A stretch of DNA of 64,000 nucleotides from NCBI RefSeq assembly GCF_027158485.1, contig NZ_JAMKYJ010000002.1. One strand, given 5' to 3'. The notes under the pieces were generated by a model. The model saw nothing but the letters and a program-made list of their open reading frames with translations. It ran no database searches and was not told the origin of the DNA. The DNA comes from Oxalobacter formigenes (lineage in GTDB: Bacteria; Pseudomonadota; Gammaproteobacteria; Burkholderiales; Burkholderiaceae_D). Each line of letters starts with the position of its first letter. Position 1 is the first letter of the stretch. Below are positions 1 through 8,520 of the stretch, piece by piece. The position numbers were made by a program, and so were the translations under genes.

Positions 1-2378
1 GGATTGGCGTTTTTGAAGTCGCTGAAGAATCATTGCGCTTGCATCAGGAAGCGTTTGGCCGCCATCAGCAGCCGGTGCGTTTTCTGGACGTCGGCGGTGA
101 ATACGCTTTCCGTCATCAGGGCGAAGAGCATATGTTCACACCGGATGCGATTGCCAAATTGCAGCATTCGACGAAAGCGAACAATTATGCGACGTACAAG
201 GAGTATGCCCAGATCATCAATGACCAGTCACGTCGCCAGATGACCTTGCGAGGTTTGTTCGAATTCAGGATCGATCCGGTGCATGCCATTGCAATCGATG
301 AAGTCGAACCGGCAAAGGAAATCGTCAGACGATTCGCGACAGGTGCCATGTCGCTTGGGTCGATCAGTACGGAAGCGCACACTTCGCTTGCAATCGCGAT
401 GAACCGGATCGGCGGCAAATCCAATACCGGTGAAGGAGGGGAAGACCCGAGGCGGTATGAAAATGAACTGGCCGGTATTCCGATCAGAAACGGTGAAACA
501 CTGTCGTCGATTCTGGGAAAGGATCGGGTCGTTTCCGACATTGAATTGCAGGAAGGCGATTCCCTGCGTTCGAAAATCAAACAGGTCGCGTCAGGACGTT
601 TCGGTGTGACGGCAGAATACCTGAATTCGGCCGACGAAATCCAGATCAAGATGGCGCAGGGAGCCAAGCCGGGTGAAGGCGGCCAGTTGCCGGGTGAAAA
701 AGTCTCGGAATATATCGCCAGCATGCGGTTTTCCGTTCCGGGCGTCGGCCTGATTTCGCCTCCGCCCCATCATGATATTTACTCGATCGAGGATCTGGCA
801 CAGCTGATTCATGACCTGAAAAACGTCAATCCGCGCGCGACGATTTCGGTCAAGCTGGTTTCCGAAGTCGGCGTCGGTACGATTGCGGCAGGTGTTGCCA
901 AGGCGAAGGCGGATCACATCGTGATTTCAGGTCATGACGGCGGTACAGGTGCGTCGCCTCTGTCGTCGATCAAGCATACCGGTTCCCCCTGGGAAATCGG
1001 GCTCGCGGAAGCGCAACAGACGCTGGTGCTGAACAATTTGCGCGGCCGGGTTCGCATTCAGGCCGACGGCCAGATGAAAACCGGACGTGATGTCGTGATC
1101 GCCGCTATTTTAGGTGCCGATGAAGTCGGTTTTGCGACAGCTCCGCTGGTCACACAGGGATGCATCATGATGCGCAAATGCCATCTGAATACCTGTCCGG
1201 TCGGGGTGGCGACACAAGACCCGGAATTGAGAAAGAAATTTTCCGGCAAGCCGGAATATATCGTCAATTATCTTTTCTTCGTCGCAGAAGAAATGCGACA
1301 GATCATGGCACAGCTCGGCATCCGGAAATACGAAGACCTGATCGGTCGTGTCGATTTGCTGGAGAAAGCAAAAGCCATTTCCAACTGGAAAGAATCCGGT
1401 CTTGATTTCAGCCGTCTCTTTTACGATCCGGTCGTCGATGAAAGCGTACACAAACGGCATTGTGAAACACAGGATCACGGACTTGAAAAATCGATCGACA
1501 ACCGTCTGATTGCCCAGTCGGCGATTGCACTGGAAAACGGGGAAAAGATTTCCTTCATTTATCCGATCAAAAACGCCAACCGCAGTGTCGGTGCGATGCT
1601 CTCCGGTGAAGTCGCCAGACGGTTTGGTCATGATGGGTTGCCTGACGACACGATCCATGTCCAGTTGCAGGGTACGGCCGGGCAATCAGTCGGTGCTTTC
1701 CTGTCTCACGGCATCACGCTGGATCTGGTCGGTGAAGCGAATGACTATGTCGGAAAAGGCTTGTCGGGTGGTCGCATCATTATCCGGCCACATGCCCAGT
1801 TCCGTGGCGAGCCGAATAAAAACATGATTGCCGGAAACACGGTTTTATATGGCGCCATTTCCGGCGAAGCCTACATTTACGGTATTGCCGGTGAACGATT
1901 TGCCGTCCGCAATTCGGGTTCGCTGGCGGTGGTCGAAGGCTGTGGCGATCACGGTTGTGAATACATGACGGGTGGAACGGTCGTTGTGCTTGGGGAAACC
2001 GGGCGCAATTTTGCAGCGGGCATGTCCGGAGGTATCGCCTATGTTTACGATCCGGACAAAACCTTCAGGCGCAAATGCAATCTGTCTATGGTTACACTGG
2101 AACCGCTGCTCTCCTGCTTCGATCAGGAAGCCGGTATCGACAAGGCCATCTGGCATCGTCTTGGCCTGAATGGAGAGGCACAGACGGATGAAGCGATTCT
2201 GAAACAGCTGATCGAAAACCATTTCACGCATACCGGCAGCATGACGGCGCGGCATTTGCTGGAAAACTGGTCGAATTGCCGTGAGAATTTCGTCAAGGTT
2301 TTCCCGATGGAATACAAGCGTGCCCTGAAGGAATTGTATTCGGAGAAAAATGAAAGAACGGATGTGGCGGCAGCCTGA
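1..2378 (+). CDS. gltB: Glutamate synthase (NADPH) large subunit, C-terminal part (partial at the window edge)
   Basis: The reading frame is open from the first full codon at position 3, so this is the 3' half of a longer gene; about 790 codons are visible against roughly 1,500-1,580 in the family. GltB makes glutamate from glutamine-derived ammonia and 2-oxoglutarate. Visible parts are the FMN-binding synthase domain (for example the GEGGEDP and PGEGGQLPG loops), then three Cys codons at 1161, 1179 and 1194 spaced C-x5-C-x4-C that fit the 3Fe-4S ligands, then the C-terminal beta-helix rich in G-x-x-G repeats. The N-terminal glutaminase domain lies outside the window. gltD follows after 39 bases, the usual operon. 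Confidence 0.97.
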   Translation, partial: IGVFEVAEESLRLHQEAFGRHQQPVRFLDVGGEYAFRHQGEEHMFTPDAIAKLQHSTKANNYATYKEYAQIINDQSRRQMTLRGLFEFRIDPVHAIAIDEVEPAKEIVRRFATGAMSLGSISTEAHTSLAIAMNRIGGKSNTGEGGEDPRRYENELAGIPIRNGETLSSILGKDRVVSDIELQEGDSLRSKIKQVASGRFGVTAEYLNSADEIQIKMAQGAKPGEGGQLPGEKVSEYIASMRFSVPGVGLISPPPHHDIYSIEDLAQLIHDLKNVNPRATISVKLVSEVGVGTIAAGVAKAKADHIVISGHDGGTGASPLSSIKHTGSPWEIGLAEAQQTLVLNNLRGRVRIQADGQMKTGRDVVIAAILGADEVGFATAPLVTQGCIMMRKCHLNTCPVGVATQDPELRKKFSGKPEYIVNYLFFVAEEMRQIMAQLGIRKYEDLIGRVDLLEKAKAISNWKESGLDFSRLFYDPVVDESVHKRHCETQDHGLEKSIDNRLIAQSAIALENGEKISFIYPIKNANRSVGAMLSGEVARRFGHDGLPDDTIHVQLQGTAGQSVGAFLSHGITLDLVGEANDYVGKGLSGGRIIIRPHAQFRGEPNKNMIAGNTVLYGAISGEAYIYGIAGERFAVRNSGSLAVVEGCGDHGCEYMTGGTVVVLGETGRNFAAGMSGGIAYVYDPDKTFRRKCNLSMVTLEPLLSCFDQEAGIDKAIWHRLGLNGEAQTDEAILKQLIENHFTHTGSMTARHLLENWSNCRENFVKVFPMEYKRALKELYSEKNERTDVAAA

Positions 2379-2417
2379 ATCGGGCATGGTCGGGAAAAAG
2401 CGGATTGAGGTGAAAAA

Positions 2418-3872
2418 ATGGGAAAAGTAACTGGGTTCATGGAATTTGGCCGTATCGAGGAAACGCATCTGGCGCCTGGTCAGCGGGTTAAAAATTATCG
2501 GGAATTCACGATGACGCTGGTAGATGATCAGGCGCGTGAACAGGGGGCACGCTGTATGGATTGCGGGATTCCTTTCTGTAACAACGCATGCCCGATACAT
2601 AACCTGATTCCGGACTGGAACGATCTGGTTTATCGGGGCGAGTATAAATTGGCACTCGACAAATTACAGGCGACAAACAATTTTCCGGAATTTACGGGCA
2701 GGATTTGCCCTGCGCCGTGCGAACCGGCCTGTTGTCTGGGCGTGATCAGTGAACCGGTCGGTATCCGTTCCATCGAACGTTTCATCATTGAAAAAGGCTG
2801 GGAAGAAGGCTGGGTTGTGCCTCATCCTGCAAAGGTAAAGTCTGGCAAAAAAGTGGCGATTGTCGGTTCCGGTCCGGCCGGGTTGTCGGCGGCACAACAA
2901 CTCGTGCGTGCCGGACATGATGTCGTTGTTTTCGAAAAGAACGACAAAATCGGTGGCTTGCTGCGGTACGGCATTCCGGATTTCAAGCTGGAAAAACAGA
3001 TTGTCGATCGCAGGCTGGAGCAGATGAAAGCGGAAGGAGTCGTTTTCCGCACGGGTGTTCTGGTCGGCAAGGCGTTACCGTCCCAAATCCAGAATATGGC
3101 GACTGAAGTCATTGATCCACAAACGCTTGAAAAAGAATTCGATGCCGTCATTTTGGCGTGTGGTGCGGAACAGCCAAGAACGCTGGATGTGCCCGGCGCG
3201 GATTTGCAGGGTGTCCATTATGCGATGGAATTTTTATGTGCACAGAACCGCAAGGATGCGGGAGAGAGGGGAAAGAACCGTCTATCCGCAGAAGGCAAAC
3301 GGGTCGTCATCATTGGCGGTGGCGATACAGGTTCGGATTGTGTCGGGATTGCAAACCGTCAGGGTGCAGCAAGCATTTTACAAATCGATCGCAATACGAA
3401 ATTGCCTGAAACCATCGACAAGTCGCTGGTCTGGCCTTACTGGCCGAAACAGTTCACGATTTCCTCTTCGCAGGAAGAAGGTTGCGAACGGGACTTCAGG
3501 ATTCAGACGAAACGAATAGAAGGAAAACGCGGCAAGGTCGAGAAAATCATTGCCTGCCGGGTCAATTCGGTTGGTGGCCGTTATATGGATGAACCGGGCA
3601 GCGAGTTTTCCATAGAAGCGGATATGGTATTGCTGGCAATGGGATTTGCCGGGCCAGCCAAAGAGGTGCTTGATGCATTCGGTGTCCAAAGGGATATGGC
3701 CGGTAATGTCATGGCGGCAGCAGAGGGGGAAAAACGTTTTCAGACCTCGGTCGAAAAAGTGTTTGCGGCTGGAGACACCCGTCGTGGCCAGTCGCTGGTT
3801 GTCTGGGCATTGCACGAAGGCAGGGAATGCGCGGCAGCGGTCGATCGTTTTTTGACGGAACGGGCGAATTAA
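2418..3872 (+). CDS. gltD: Glutamate synthase small subunit (NADPH-dependent)
   Basis: 484 aa, the normal length. It passes electrons from NADPH through FAD and Fe-S clusters to GltB. Two N-terminal cysteine groups, C46-x2-C49-x4-C54-x3-C58 and C97-x3-C101-x3-C105, fit the two 4Fe-4S clusters. An FAD Rossmann motif GSGPAG lies near residues 150-155 and an NADPH motif GGGDTG near 300-305. The ATG is preceded by GAGGTG with good spacing. Co-transcribed with gltB. No strong terminator is seen after the stop. Confidence 0.97.
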   Translation: MGKVTGFMEFGRIEETHLAPGQRVKNYREFTMTLVDDQAREQGARCMDCGIPFCNNACPIHNLIPDWNDLVYRGEYKLALDKLQATNNFPEFTGRICPAPCEPACCLGVISEPVGIRSIERFIIEKGWEEGWVVPHPAKVKSGKKVAIVGSGPAGLSAAQQLVRAGHDVVVFEKNDKIGGLLRYGIPDFKLEKQIVDRRLEQMKAEGVVFRTGVLVGKALPSQIQNMATEVIDPQTLEKEFDAVILACGAEQPRTLDVPGADLQGVHYAMEFLCAQNRKDAGERGKNRLSAEGKRVVIIGGGDTGSDCVGIANRQGAASILQIDRNTKLPETIDKSLVWPYWPKQFTISSSQEEGCERDFRIQTKRIEGKRGKVEKIIACRVNSVGGRYMDEPGSEFSIEADMVLLAMGFAGPAKEVLDAFGVQRDMAGNVMAAAEGEKRFQTSVEKVFAAGDTRRGQSLVVWALHEGRECAAAVDRFLTERAN

Positions 3873-3902
3873 CAATCTGATACAAAAATCGCATCCAATG
3901 TC

Positions 3903-3931
3903 GTCAATTATTGATGGCGGTCTGTTATATT
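3903..3931 (+). promoter_or_regulatory. Candidate extended -10 promoter upstream of dapA
   Basis: TGTTATATT at 3923-3931 reads as an extended -10 (TG-n-TATATT). The -35 position at 17 bases carries only a weak match. The leader to the dapA start would be about 95 bases. Seen by eye only. Confidence 0.3.
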
Positions 3932-4030
3932 GTGTCCGTTAAGGTAGTATCATTGCTGGCAATTAAATAATGGTGCCATTGTGTCCGGCATCCGTTAAAA
4001 TATTTCTTTTAATATTCAATTCATATCATT

Positions 4031-4912
4031 ATGAAAATCCAGGGCAGCATAGTTGCACTAGTCACTCCAATGAATGCCGATGGCAGCGTCGATCTCGACA
4101 GCATGCGTCGCCTGATGGACTGGCAGATTGCAGAAGGTACGGACGCTTTCGTTATTGTCGGAACGACGGGCGAATCGCCTACGGTCAATGTAGATGAACA
4201 CGCCGAACTGATTCGGGTCGCGGTTGAGCATTCCGGCAAACGGGTGCCGATTATCGCCGGAGCCGGTGGCAATTCGACGGCTGAAGCCATTGTCCTGACC
4301 CGTTATTCCAAAATGGCTGGCGCAGATGCGACCTTGCAGGTTGTCCCTTACTACAACAAGCCGACCCAGGAAGGCATGTACCAGCATTTCAAGAGTATTG
4401 CCGAAGCAGTCGATTTGCCGGTCGTACTCTATAACGTTCCGGGCAGAACGGTTGCCGACATGTCCAACGAGACAATCGTGAGATTGTCGAAAGTGAAAAA
4501 CATCATTGGTGTCAAGGATGCAACAGGCAATATTGCCCGTGGCATCGATCTGCTGCGCCAGGTACCGGATGATTTCTCCGTTTTTTCCGGGGACGACTCT
4601 ACGGCAATGGCGCTCATGTTGTGCGGCGCCAAAGGCAATATTTCGGTTGTCGCCAATGTCGCTCCGAAAAACATGCATCTGATGTGTGCTGCGGCAATCA
4701 AGGGCGATATCGCAACCGCTCGCAAGCTGAACAATCTGATGCTCCCATTGAGCCAGCAATTGTTTGTCGAACCCAATCCGATTCCTGTCAAATGGGCAAT
4801 GATGGAAATGGGTATCATTCCTTCCGGAATCCGGTTGCCGCTCGTGACACTTTCCGATATGTATCAGGATGGCGTTCGCAAGGCGTTGAAGGAAAGTGGC
4901 GTGCTCGCCTGA
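4031..4912 (+). CDS. dapA: 4-hydroxy-tetrahydrodipicolinate synthase
   Basis: 293 aa, full length. It condenses pyruvate with aspartate semialdehyde, the first committed step of lysine and diaminopimelate synthesis; asd, which supplies the substrate, is also in this window at 32.5 kb. The Schiff-base lysine is K162 in GVKDATG. The proton-relay residues T45, T46, Y134 and R139 are all present, in the GTTGESPT and YNVPGRT motifs. bamC follows after 70 bases in the same direction, the common arrangement in beta- and gammaproteobacteria. Confidence 0.97.
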   Translation: MKIQGSIVALVTPMNADGSVDLDSMRRLMDWQIAEGTDAFVIVGTTGESPTVNVDEHAELIRVAVEHSGKRVPIIAGAGGNSTAEAIVLTRYSKMAGADATLQVVPYYNKPTQEGMYQHFKSIAEAVDLPVVLYNVPGRTVADMSNETIVRLSKVKNIIGVKDATGNIARGIDLLRQVPDDFSVFSGDDSTAMALMLCGAKGNISVVANVAPKNMHLMCAAAIKGDIATARKLNNLMLPLSQQLFVEPNPIPVKWAMMEMGIIPSGIRLPLVTLSDMYQDGVRKALKESGVLA

Positions 4913-4982
4913 TTTCAGGCAGCCAAATACATTGTAATGGATCAGGTTTCCAAATCTAACGGATGACGGGAAGTTAAGACTT

Positions 4983-6161
4983 ATGGTTTTGAACAAAAAA
5001 GTTGGTTCTCTTTTACTGGGATCGTTGACAGTCATAAGCTTGACGTCCTGTAGTGCATTCGACACCCTTATGGAAGCGGATCGCATCGATTACAAAAGCG
5101 AAACGCCGAAGACTCCGGGCCAGAGACTGGAAATTCCGCCGGATCTCACCCAGATGCAGAGAGACAACCGGTATTCAATTCCTGAAACATCTTCTTCGGG
5201 AGTGGTAACAGCTTCGGGTTATAACCAGAAACAGCTGGAAGCGAGACCGGCTTTGGCAGGCACCCCGGGTGTCGTCGCGCCGAAAGAGGCAACCGACATT
5301 CGCATTGAAAAACACGGTAGCCAGCGCTGGCTGGTCGTCAATCGGTCTCCTGAAGTGTTATGGCCTGAAATCAAGGAATTCTGGCAGGATAATGGTTTCC
5401 TGATTAATGTGGATTCTCCCGATACAGGGATTATGGAAACGGACTGGGCAGAGAATCGTGCCAAGATCCCGCAGGATTTCATCCGCCGGACGTTGGGCAA
5501 GGTACTTGATTCGCTCTATTCCACCGGTGAACGCGATAAATTCAGAACCCGTCTGGAACGAAATGCTGACGGCACGACCGAAATTTATATCAGCCATCGT
5601 GGTGCACAGGAAGAACTTGTTGGCGTGAATCAGGATTCGACAGTATGGACAGCCCGTCCCTCCGATCCTGAACTGGAAGCGGAATTCCTGTCCCGTCTGA
5701 TGGTTCAGTTAAGCGATATCAATCAGAAAGAAAAGGTCAAGGCCAAGGCGCTTGCGGAAAGCAAGACTGTCGTGCTGGCTCCAAAAGCCACTCTGGTCAA
5801 GGAAAGTGATATTTCCAAGGTCGAGGTTCATGAACCTTTCGACCGTGTATGGCGGCGTGTCGGTCTGGCTCTGGATCGTGTCGGCTTCACTGTTGAAGAC
5901 CGCGATCGTTCGAAGGGGCTGTATTACGTCCGTTACGTCGATCAGGACAAGGATGCCAAGAATACTCCTGAAAAACAAAAAGGCTTTTTCGAGAAAATGT
6001 TTACTTTCTCTGAAAACGAAAAAGTTGCCCAGCGTTTCCAGATCGCTGTCAGGGAATTTGACGGCAAGTGCGATATCGTTGTCCTGACTGACAAGGGCCA
6101 GCCGGAAACGACATCGACAGGCAAGAAGATTATGAACCTGCTATATGAGCAATTGCGCTAA
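4983..6161 (+). CDS. bamC: Outer membrane assembly lipoprotein BamC
   Basis: 392 aa. A signal peptide ends in the lipobox LTSC with Cys23 as the lipidated residue, so this is an outer-membrane lipoprotein. The unstructured stretch after it (AFDTLMEADRIDYKS...) resembles the BamC N-terminal region that contacts BamD, and two helix-grip domains follow at about 95-215 and 255-390. BamC is an accessory part of the machine that folds beta-barrel proteins into the outer membrane. Its place directly after dapA matches nlpB/bamC loci. Identity is based on layout and overall pattern. Confidence 0.9.
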   Translation: MVLNKKVGSLLLGSLTVISLTSCSAFDTLMEADRIDYKSETPKTPGQRLEIPPDLTQMQRDNRYSIPETSSSGVVTASGYNQKQLEARPALAGTPGVVAPKEATDIRIEKHGSQRWLVVNRSPEVLWPEIKEFWQDNGFLINVDSPDTGIMETDWAENRAKIPQDFIRRTLGKVLDSLYSTGERDKFRTRLERNADGTTEIYISHRGAQEELVGVNQDSTVWTARPSDPELEAEFLSRLMVQLSDINQKEKVKAKALAESKTVVLAPKATLVKESDISKVEVHEPFDRVWRRVGLALDRVGFTVEDRDRSKGLYYVRYVDQDKDAKNTPEKQKGFFEKMFTFSENEKVAQRFQIAVREFDGKCDIVVLTDKGQPETTSTGKKIMNLLYEQLR

Positions 6162-6185
6162 AACTTTTTTGAGTGACGATCCGGT

Positions 6186-6968
6186 TTGAGGTTTACAAGT
6201 CTGGGGAGTGGCAGCAAGGGTAATTCCCTGCTGGTGTCGACTGAAGATGGACTGACATCCACGACCGTTATGGTGGATTGCGGTTTCGGGATACGCGAAA
6301 TGACGCGGCGGCTCAATCGGGCCGGTTGCGAACCGGCCGATCTGTCTGCCATTATCGTGACTCACGAGCATAGCGATCATGCAGGAAGTGCCCTGACTCT
6401 GGCAAAACGATACCAGATCCCTCTCTGGATGAGTTATGGCACTTTTCAATCGCTTGGAAAAGATTTTTCCGGGGTCGAACTCAATTTTTGCCGGGATGGC
6501 GATTCTTTTTCCGTGAATGACTTTCAGGTCAATGCATTCACAGTCTCTCACGATGCACGTGAACCCCTCCAGTTTTCCATTGACGACGGACATGCCAAAT
6601 TCGGGATGCTGACCGATACGGGGCAGGTAACGCCACATATTTCAAATGCTCTGGCTCGGTGCGATGCGCTCATGATTGAATGCAACTACGACGAGCAAAT
6701 GCTGGAGAAATCGGTTTACCCTTATTACCTGAAAAAACGGATCAGCAGTATTTACGGTCATTTATCCAATGATTGCGCAGCCGGTTTTTTGAGTGAACAT
6801 GGTTTGTCACGTCTGAAAACCATTATAGGAGCGCATTTAAGCCAGAATAACAATTTGCCTGAACTGGCAAAAACGGCAATCGATGCTGTTGTCGGTAAAA
6901 ATGCAATAGAAGTGGTGATTGCTACACAGGAAGAAGGGTTCGGCTGGAAGAAGCTGACCGGAATGTGA
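6186..6968 (+). CDS. MBL-fold metallo-hydrolase (YycJ/WalJ-like)
   Basis: 260 aa starting at TTG; the resulting N-terminus MRFTSLGSGSKGN is the typical first strand of this family, which supports the unusual start. The metal site H60-x-H62-x-D64-H65 (THEHSDH) is intact, and later His and Asp ligands follow (VSHDA near 120, LTDTG near 145, GHLSND near 195). The substrate is unknown. Relatives have been proposed to act on nucleic acid ends, but no activity can be read from the sequence. It lies 24 bases after bamC and is probably co-transcribed with it. Confidence 0.85.
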   Translation: MRFTSLGSGSKGNSLLVSTEDGLTSTTVMVDCGFGIREMTRRLNRAGCEPADLSAIIVTHEHSDHAGSALTLAKRYQIPLWMSYGTFQSLGKDFSGVELNFCRDGDSFSVNDFQVNAFTVSHDAREPLQFSIDDGHAKFGMLTDTGQVTPHISNALARCDALMIECNYDEQMLEKSVYPYYLKKRISSIYGHLSNDCAAGFLSEHGLSRLKTIIGAHLSQNNNLPELAKTAIDAVVGKNAIEVVIATQEEGFGWKKLTGM

Positions 6969-7000
6969 CCTTATCGTCAGCAGCAAGGGTTTTGGGAAAC

Positions 7001-7031
7001 AAAAAAGCCGATCCGGAGATCGGCTTTTTTT
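7001..7031. terminator. Bidirectional intrinsic terminator
   Basis: Perfect 7-bp stem GCCGATC/GATCGGC with a CGGA loop, flanked by six A on one side and seven T on the other. It sits between convergent genes, the hydrolase on plus and the lipoprotein on minus, and can stop transcription both ways. Confidence 0.92.
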
Positions 7032-7043
7032 GCGAAGCAAGAA

Positions 7044-7322
7044 TTATTTCTTGGCAGCGTCTTTAGCAGCAGCAGCGGCGTCTTTAGCAGCGCCAGCAGC
7101 GTCTTTAGCAGCACCAGCTGCATCTTTAGCAGCGGTAGCTGCGTCTTTAGCTGCAGGAGCGGCAGCGTCTTTAGCAGCTGGAGCAGCAGCGTCTTTAGCT
7201 GGAGCAGCAGGAGCAGCAGCTGGAGTTGCTTCAGCAGGTTTTTTATCAGCTGGTTTTTCGCCAACTTTACATGCGGTCAGAGCCAGAGCCATCAGGCCAA
7301 CGAGCAATAAAGACTTTTTCAT
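7044..7322 (-). CDS. Small lipoprotein built of AKDAAxx repeats
   Basis: 92 aa. MKKSLLLVGLMALALTAC is a lipoprotein signal with lipobox LTAC and Cys18. After a Lys/Pro/Ala linker, residues 42-92 are seven successive AKDAA units, two of 8 residues (AKDAAAPA) followed by 7-residue units. The composition is almost only Ala, Lys and Asp, which predicts a long charged alanine helix. AAGGA lies 7 bases before the ATG. I do not recognise a family; similar low-complexity chains occur in LEA-like and histone-H1-like proteins, but that is composition and not homology. It stands alone, ending at the bidirectional terminator. Confidence 0.75.
   Translation of the reverse strand: MKKSLLLVGLMALALTACKVGEKPADKKPAEATPAAAPAAPAKDAAAPAAKDAAAPAAKDAATAAKDAAGAAKDAAGAAKDAAAAAKDAAKK
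7047..7199 (-). repeat. In-gene tandem repeat of 21-24 bp units
   Basis: Seven copies of a unit around GCTAAAGACGC on the minus strand (GCGTCTTTAGC on plus), at 21- or 24-bp spacing, encode the AKDAAxx repeats of the lipoprotein. Units differ at third positions and in the last two codons, so this is an older expansion and not a fresh identical array. Confidence 0.85.
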
Positions 7323-7429
7323 TTGTAATCCTTAATTAAATATAGGTTATTACCGGTAATTAAAATACTACATGAATAGAGTGTTATCGAAAACTTGTGT
7401 TACGCAACGACAACTCTCTAATAGCGCAG

Positions 7430-7435
7430 ATTATA
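7430..7435 (-). promoter_or_regulatory. Candidate -10 box for the repeat lipoprotein
   Basis: Perfect TATAAT on the minus strand. The -35 position has no good match. It would give a 5' leader of about 100 bases that includes the ATTACCGGTAAT palindrome. Confidence 0.35.
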
Positions 7436-7660
7436 GCCACTTTTTCCGGATGTAGTCGCTGCTTTTTGATGTTTTTGCATCTGTTTTGCAATCTCGCAAC
7501 AGGTTTTGACCTATGTTCAAATGGTTTAGGCTGGCTCAAACAAAAGATTGAGAAATATCATAATTGAATTTCATGCCCGCAAGTTGCTCTAAAATAATGG
7601 TTTCGCGGTTTTTATATTTAGAAAACAGGTATTTAATGCTTTTTTTATGTGAAGAAATTA

Positions 7661-7685
7661 TATAAAAAGCAGCTGCTTTTTTATA
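7661..7685. repeat. Palindrome GCAGCTGC with A/T arms
   Basis: TATAAAAAGC-AGCT-GCTTTTTTATA is self-complementary except for one extra T. A second copy of the right arm sequence lies at 7639-7650, so an alternative, longer stem can form. It could be an operator or a terminator-like element in the divergent spacer. Function unknown. Confidence 0.5.
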
Positions 7686-7864
7686 AAAAATGGAGTTTTG
7701 TTTCTGTCGAGAAATAAAGGGAATCGGTGAAATAATTAATTAATGATTAACAGGAAATTAAAAGTGCCGCTGAAAATCCTGTTTTCCGGTTTAAAAAAGT
7801 AAATCATTTGTGCAAGTTGATGTTATATACATGCAGGCTTGCGTTTAAAAACTCGTGAAGCAGG

Positions 7865-7870
7865 TATAAT
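7865..7870 (+). promoter_or_regulatory. Candidate -10 box for the SlyD-like gene
   Basis: Perfect TATAAT 36 bases before the ATG. TTGCGT at 7839-7844 is the nearest -35-like hexamer but its 20-base spacing is too long, so the promoter is only half supported. Confidence 0.4.
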
Positions 7871-7905
7871 TTTTCATCTGCATAACAAGGCCATCAGGAG
7901 AAAGT

Positions 7906-8436
7906 ATGAAAATTGCCAAAAATACAGTAGTGACCGTTCACTACAAATTGTCTGATGCACAAAACAATATGCTTGAAGACGGGCAGGAACCGATTGTTTA
8001 TCTCCATGGTGGATACGACGATACCTTGCCTGCACTTGAGAAAGCGCTTGATGGTCAGGATATCGGTTACAAGACAATGATTCAGGTGGAACCTGAAGAT
8101 GCGTTCGGGGAATACGATTCGGCGCTTTTGAAAATTGAACAAAGAGAGCTTTTTCCCGAAGCCCTTGAAATCGGGATGCAGTTTGAAGGTATACCAGATA
8201 ATGCCGATCCTGCTGATGAACCTGCCATTTATGTTGTGACGGATATAGCTGACGGGAAGGTCATACTTGACGGTAACCATCCTTTGGCGGGCATCGCCTT
8301 GCGTTTCGAACTGACGGTGACAGACGTTCGTGCAGCAACAGAGAAAGAGATCGAACAGGGCCATGTCAATGACATAGACGATCAGGATGACGATGAGAGC
8401 GGGAACGACCATTTCAGAAGCATCGTTTTGCATTGA
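7906..8436 (+). CDS. FKBP-type peptidyl-prolyl isomerase, SlyD-like
   Basis: 176 aa. Residues 1-70 and 125-150 form the FKBP fold (VTVHYKL near the start, then PALEKAL), interrupted by an insert-in-flap domain at about 70-122; NHPLAG at 124-129 is a hallmark of the SlyD family. SlyD proteins isomerise prolyl bonds and act as chaperones in the cytoplasm. In E. coli SlyD a His/Cys-rich tail binds nickel. Here the tail (about 154-176) is rich in Asp instead and has no Cys, so a nickel role cannot be assumed. AGGAGAA precedes the ATG. Confidence 0.9.
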   Translation: MKIAKNTVVTVHYKLSDAQNNMLEDGQEPIVYLHGGYDDTLPALEKALDGQDIGYKTMIQVEPEDAFGEYDSALLKIEQRELFPEALEIGMQFEGIPDNADPADEPAIYVVTDIADGKVILDGNHPLAGIALRFELTVTDVRAATEKEIEQGHVNDIDDQDDDESGNDHFRSIVLH

Positions 8437-8462
8437 CCTAAGTCATTGTTTCATTTCCATGA

Positions 8463-8492
8463 TTGACCAGTATTGGCTGGTCACGCTAAAAT
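8463..8492 (+). promoter_or_regulatory. Candidate tpiA promoter with an embedded palindrome
   Basis: TTGACC (8463-8468) and TAAAAT (8487-8492) are separated by 18 bases. An inverted repeat TGACCAG-tattgg-CTGGTCA (8464-8483) overlaps the -35 and the spacer, a position where a repressor could act. Confidence 0.4.
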
Positions 8493-8520
8493 ATCAGATT
8501 GCTTGAATTCTGGGAGCAGC

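Larger units (their letters stand above)
7323..7905. other. AT-rich divergent spacer between the repeat lipoprotein and the SlyD-like gene
   Basis: 583 bases with no credible gene. It holds a palindrome ATTACCGGTAAT at 7349-7360, a minus-strand TATAAT (7435-7430) about 108 bases before the lipoprotein ATG, a long AT-flanked palindrome centred on GCAGCTGC at 7661-7685, and a plus-strand TATAAT at 7865-7870 just before the SlyD-like gene. No RNA gene was recognised. Confidence 0.6.

Noticed and set aside
4058..5086. Minus-strand ORF of 342 codons opposite dapA
   Set aside because: Shadow of dapA; composition typical of an antisense frame.
7047..7199. Regular repeats that might suggest a CRISPR array
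   Set aside because: Units are contiguous, without unique spacers, and are in frame within a coding sequence.
7030..7335. Plus-strand Ala-rich ORF opposite the repeat lipoprotein
   Set aside because: The repeat keeps both strands open. Only the minus strand has a lipoprotein signal, a ribosome site and a terminator in the right place.
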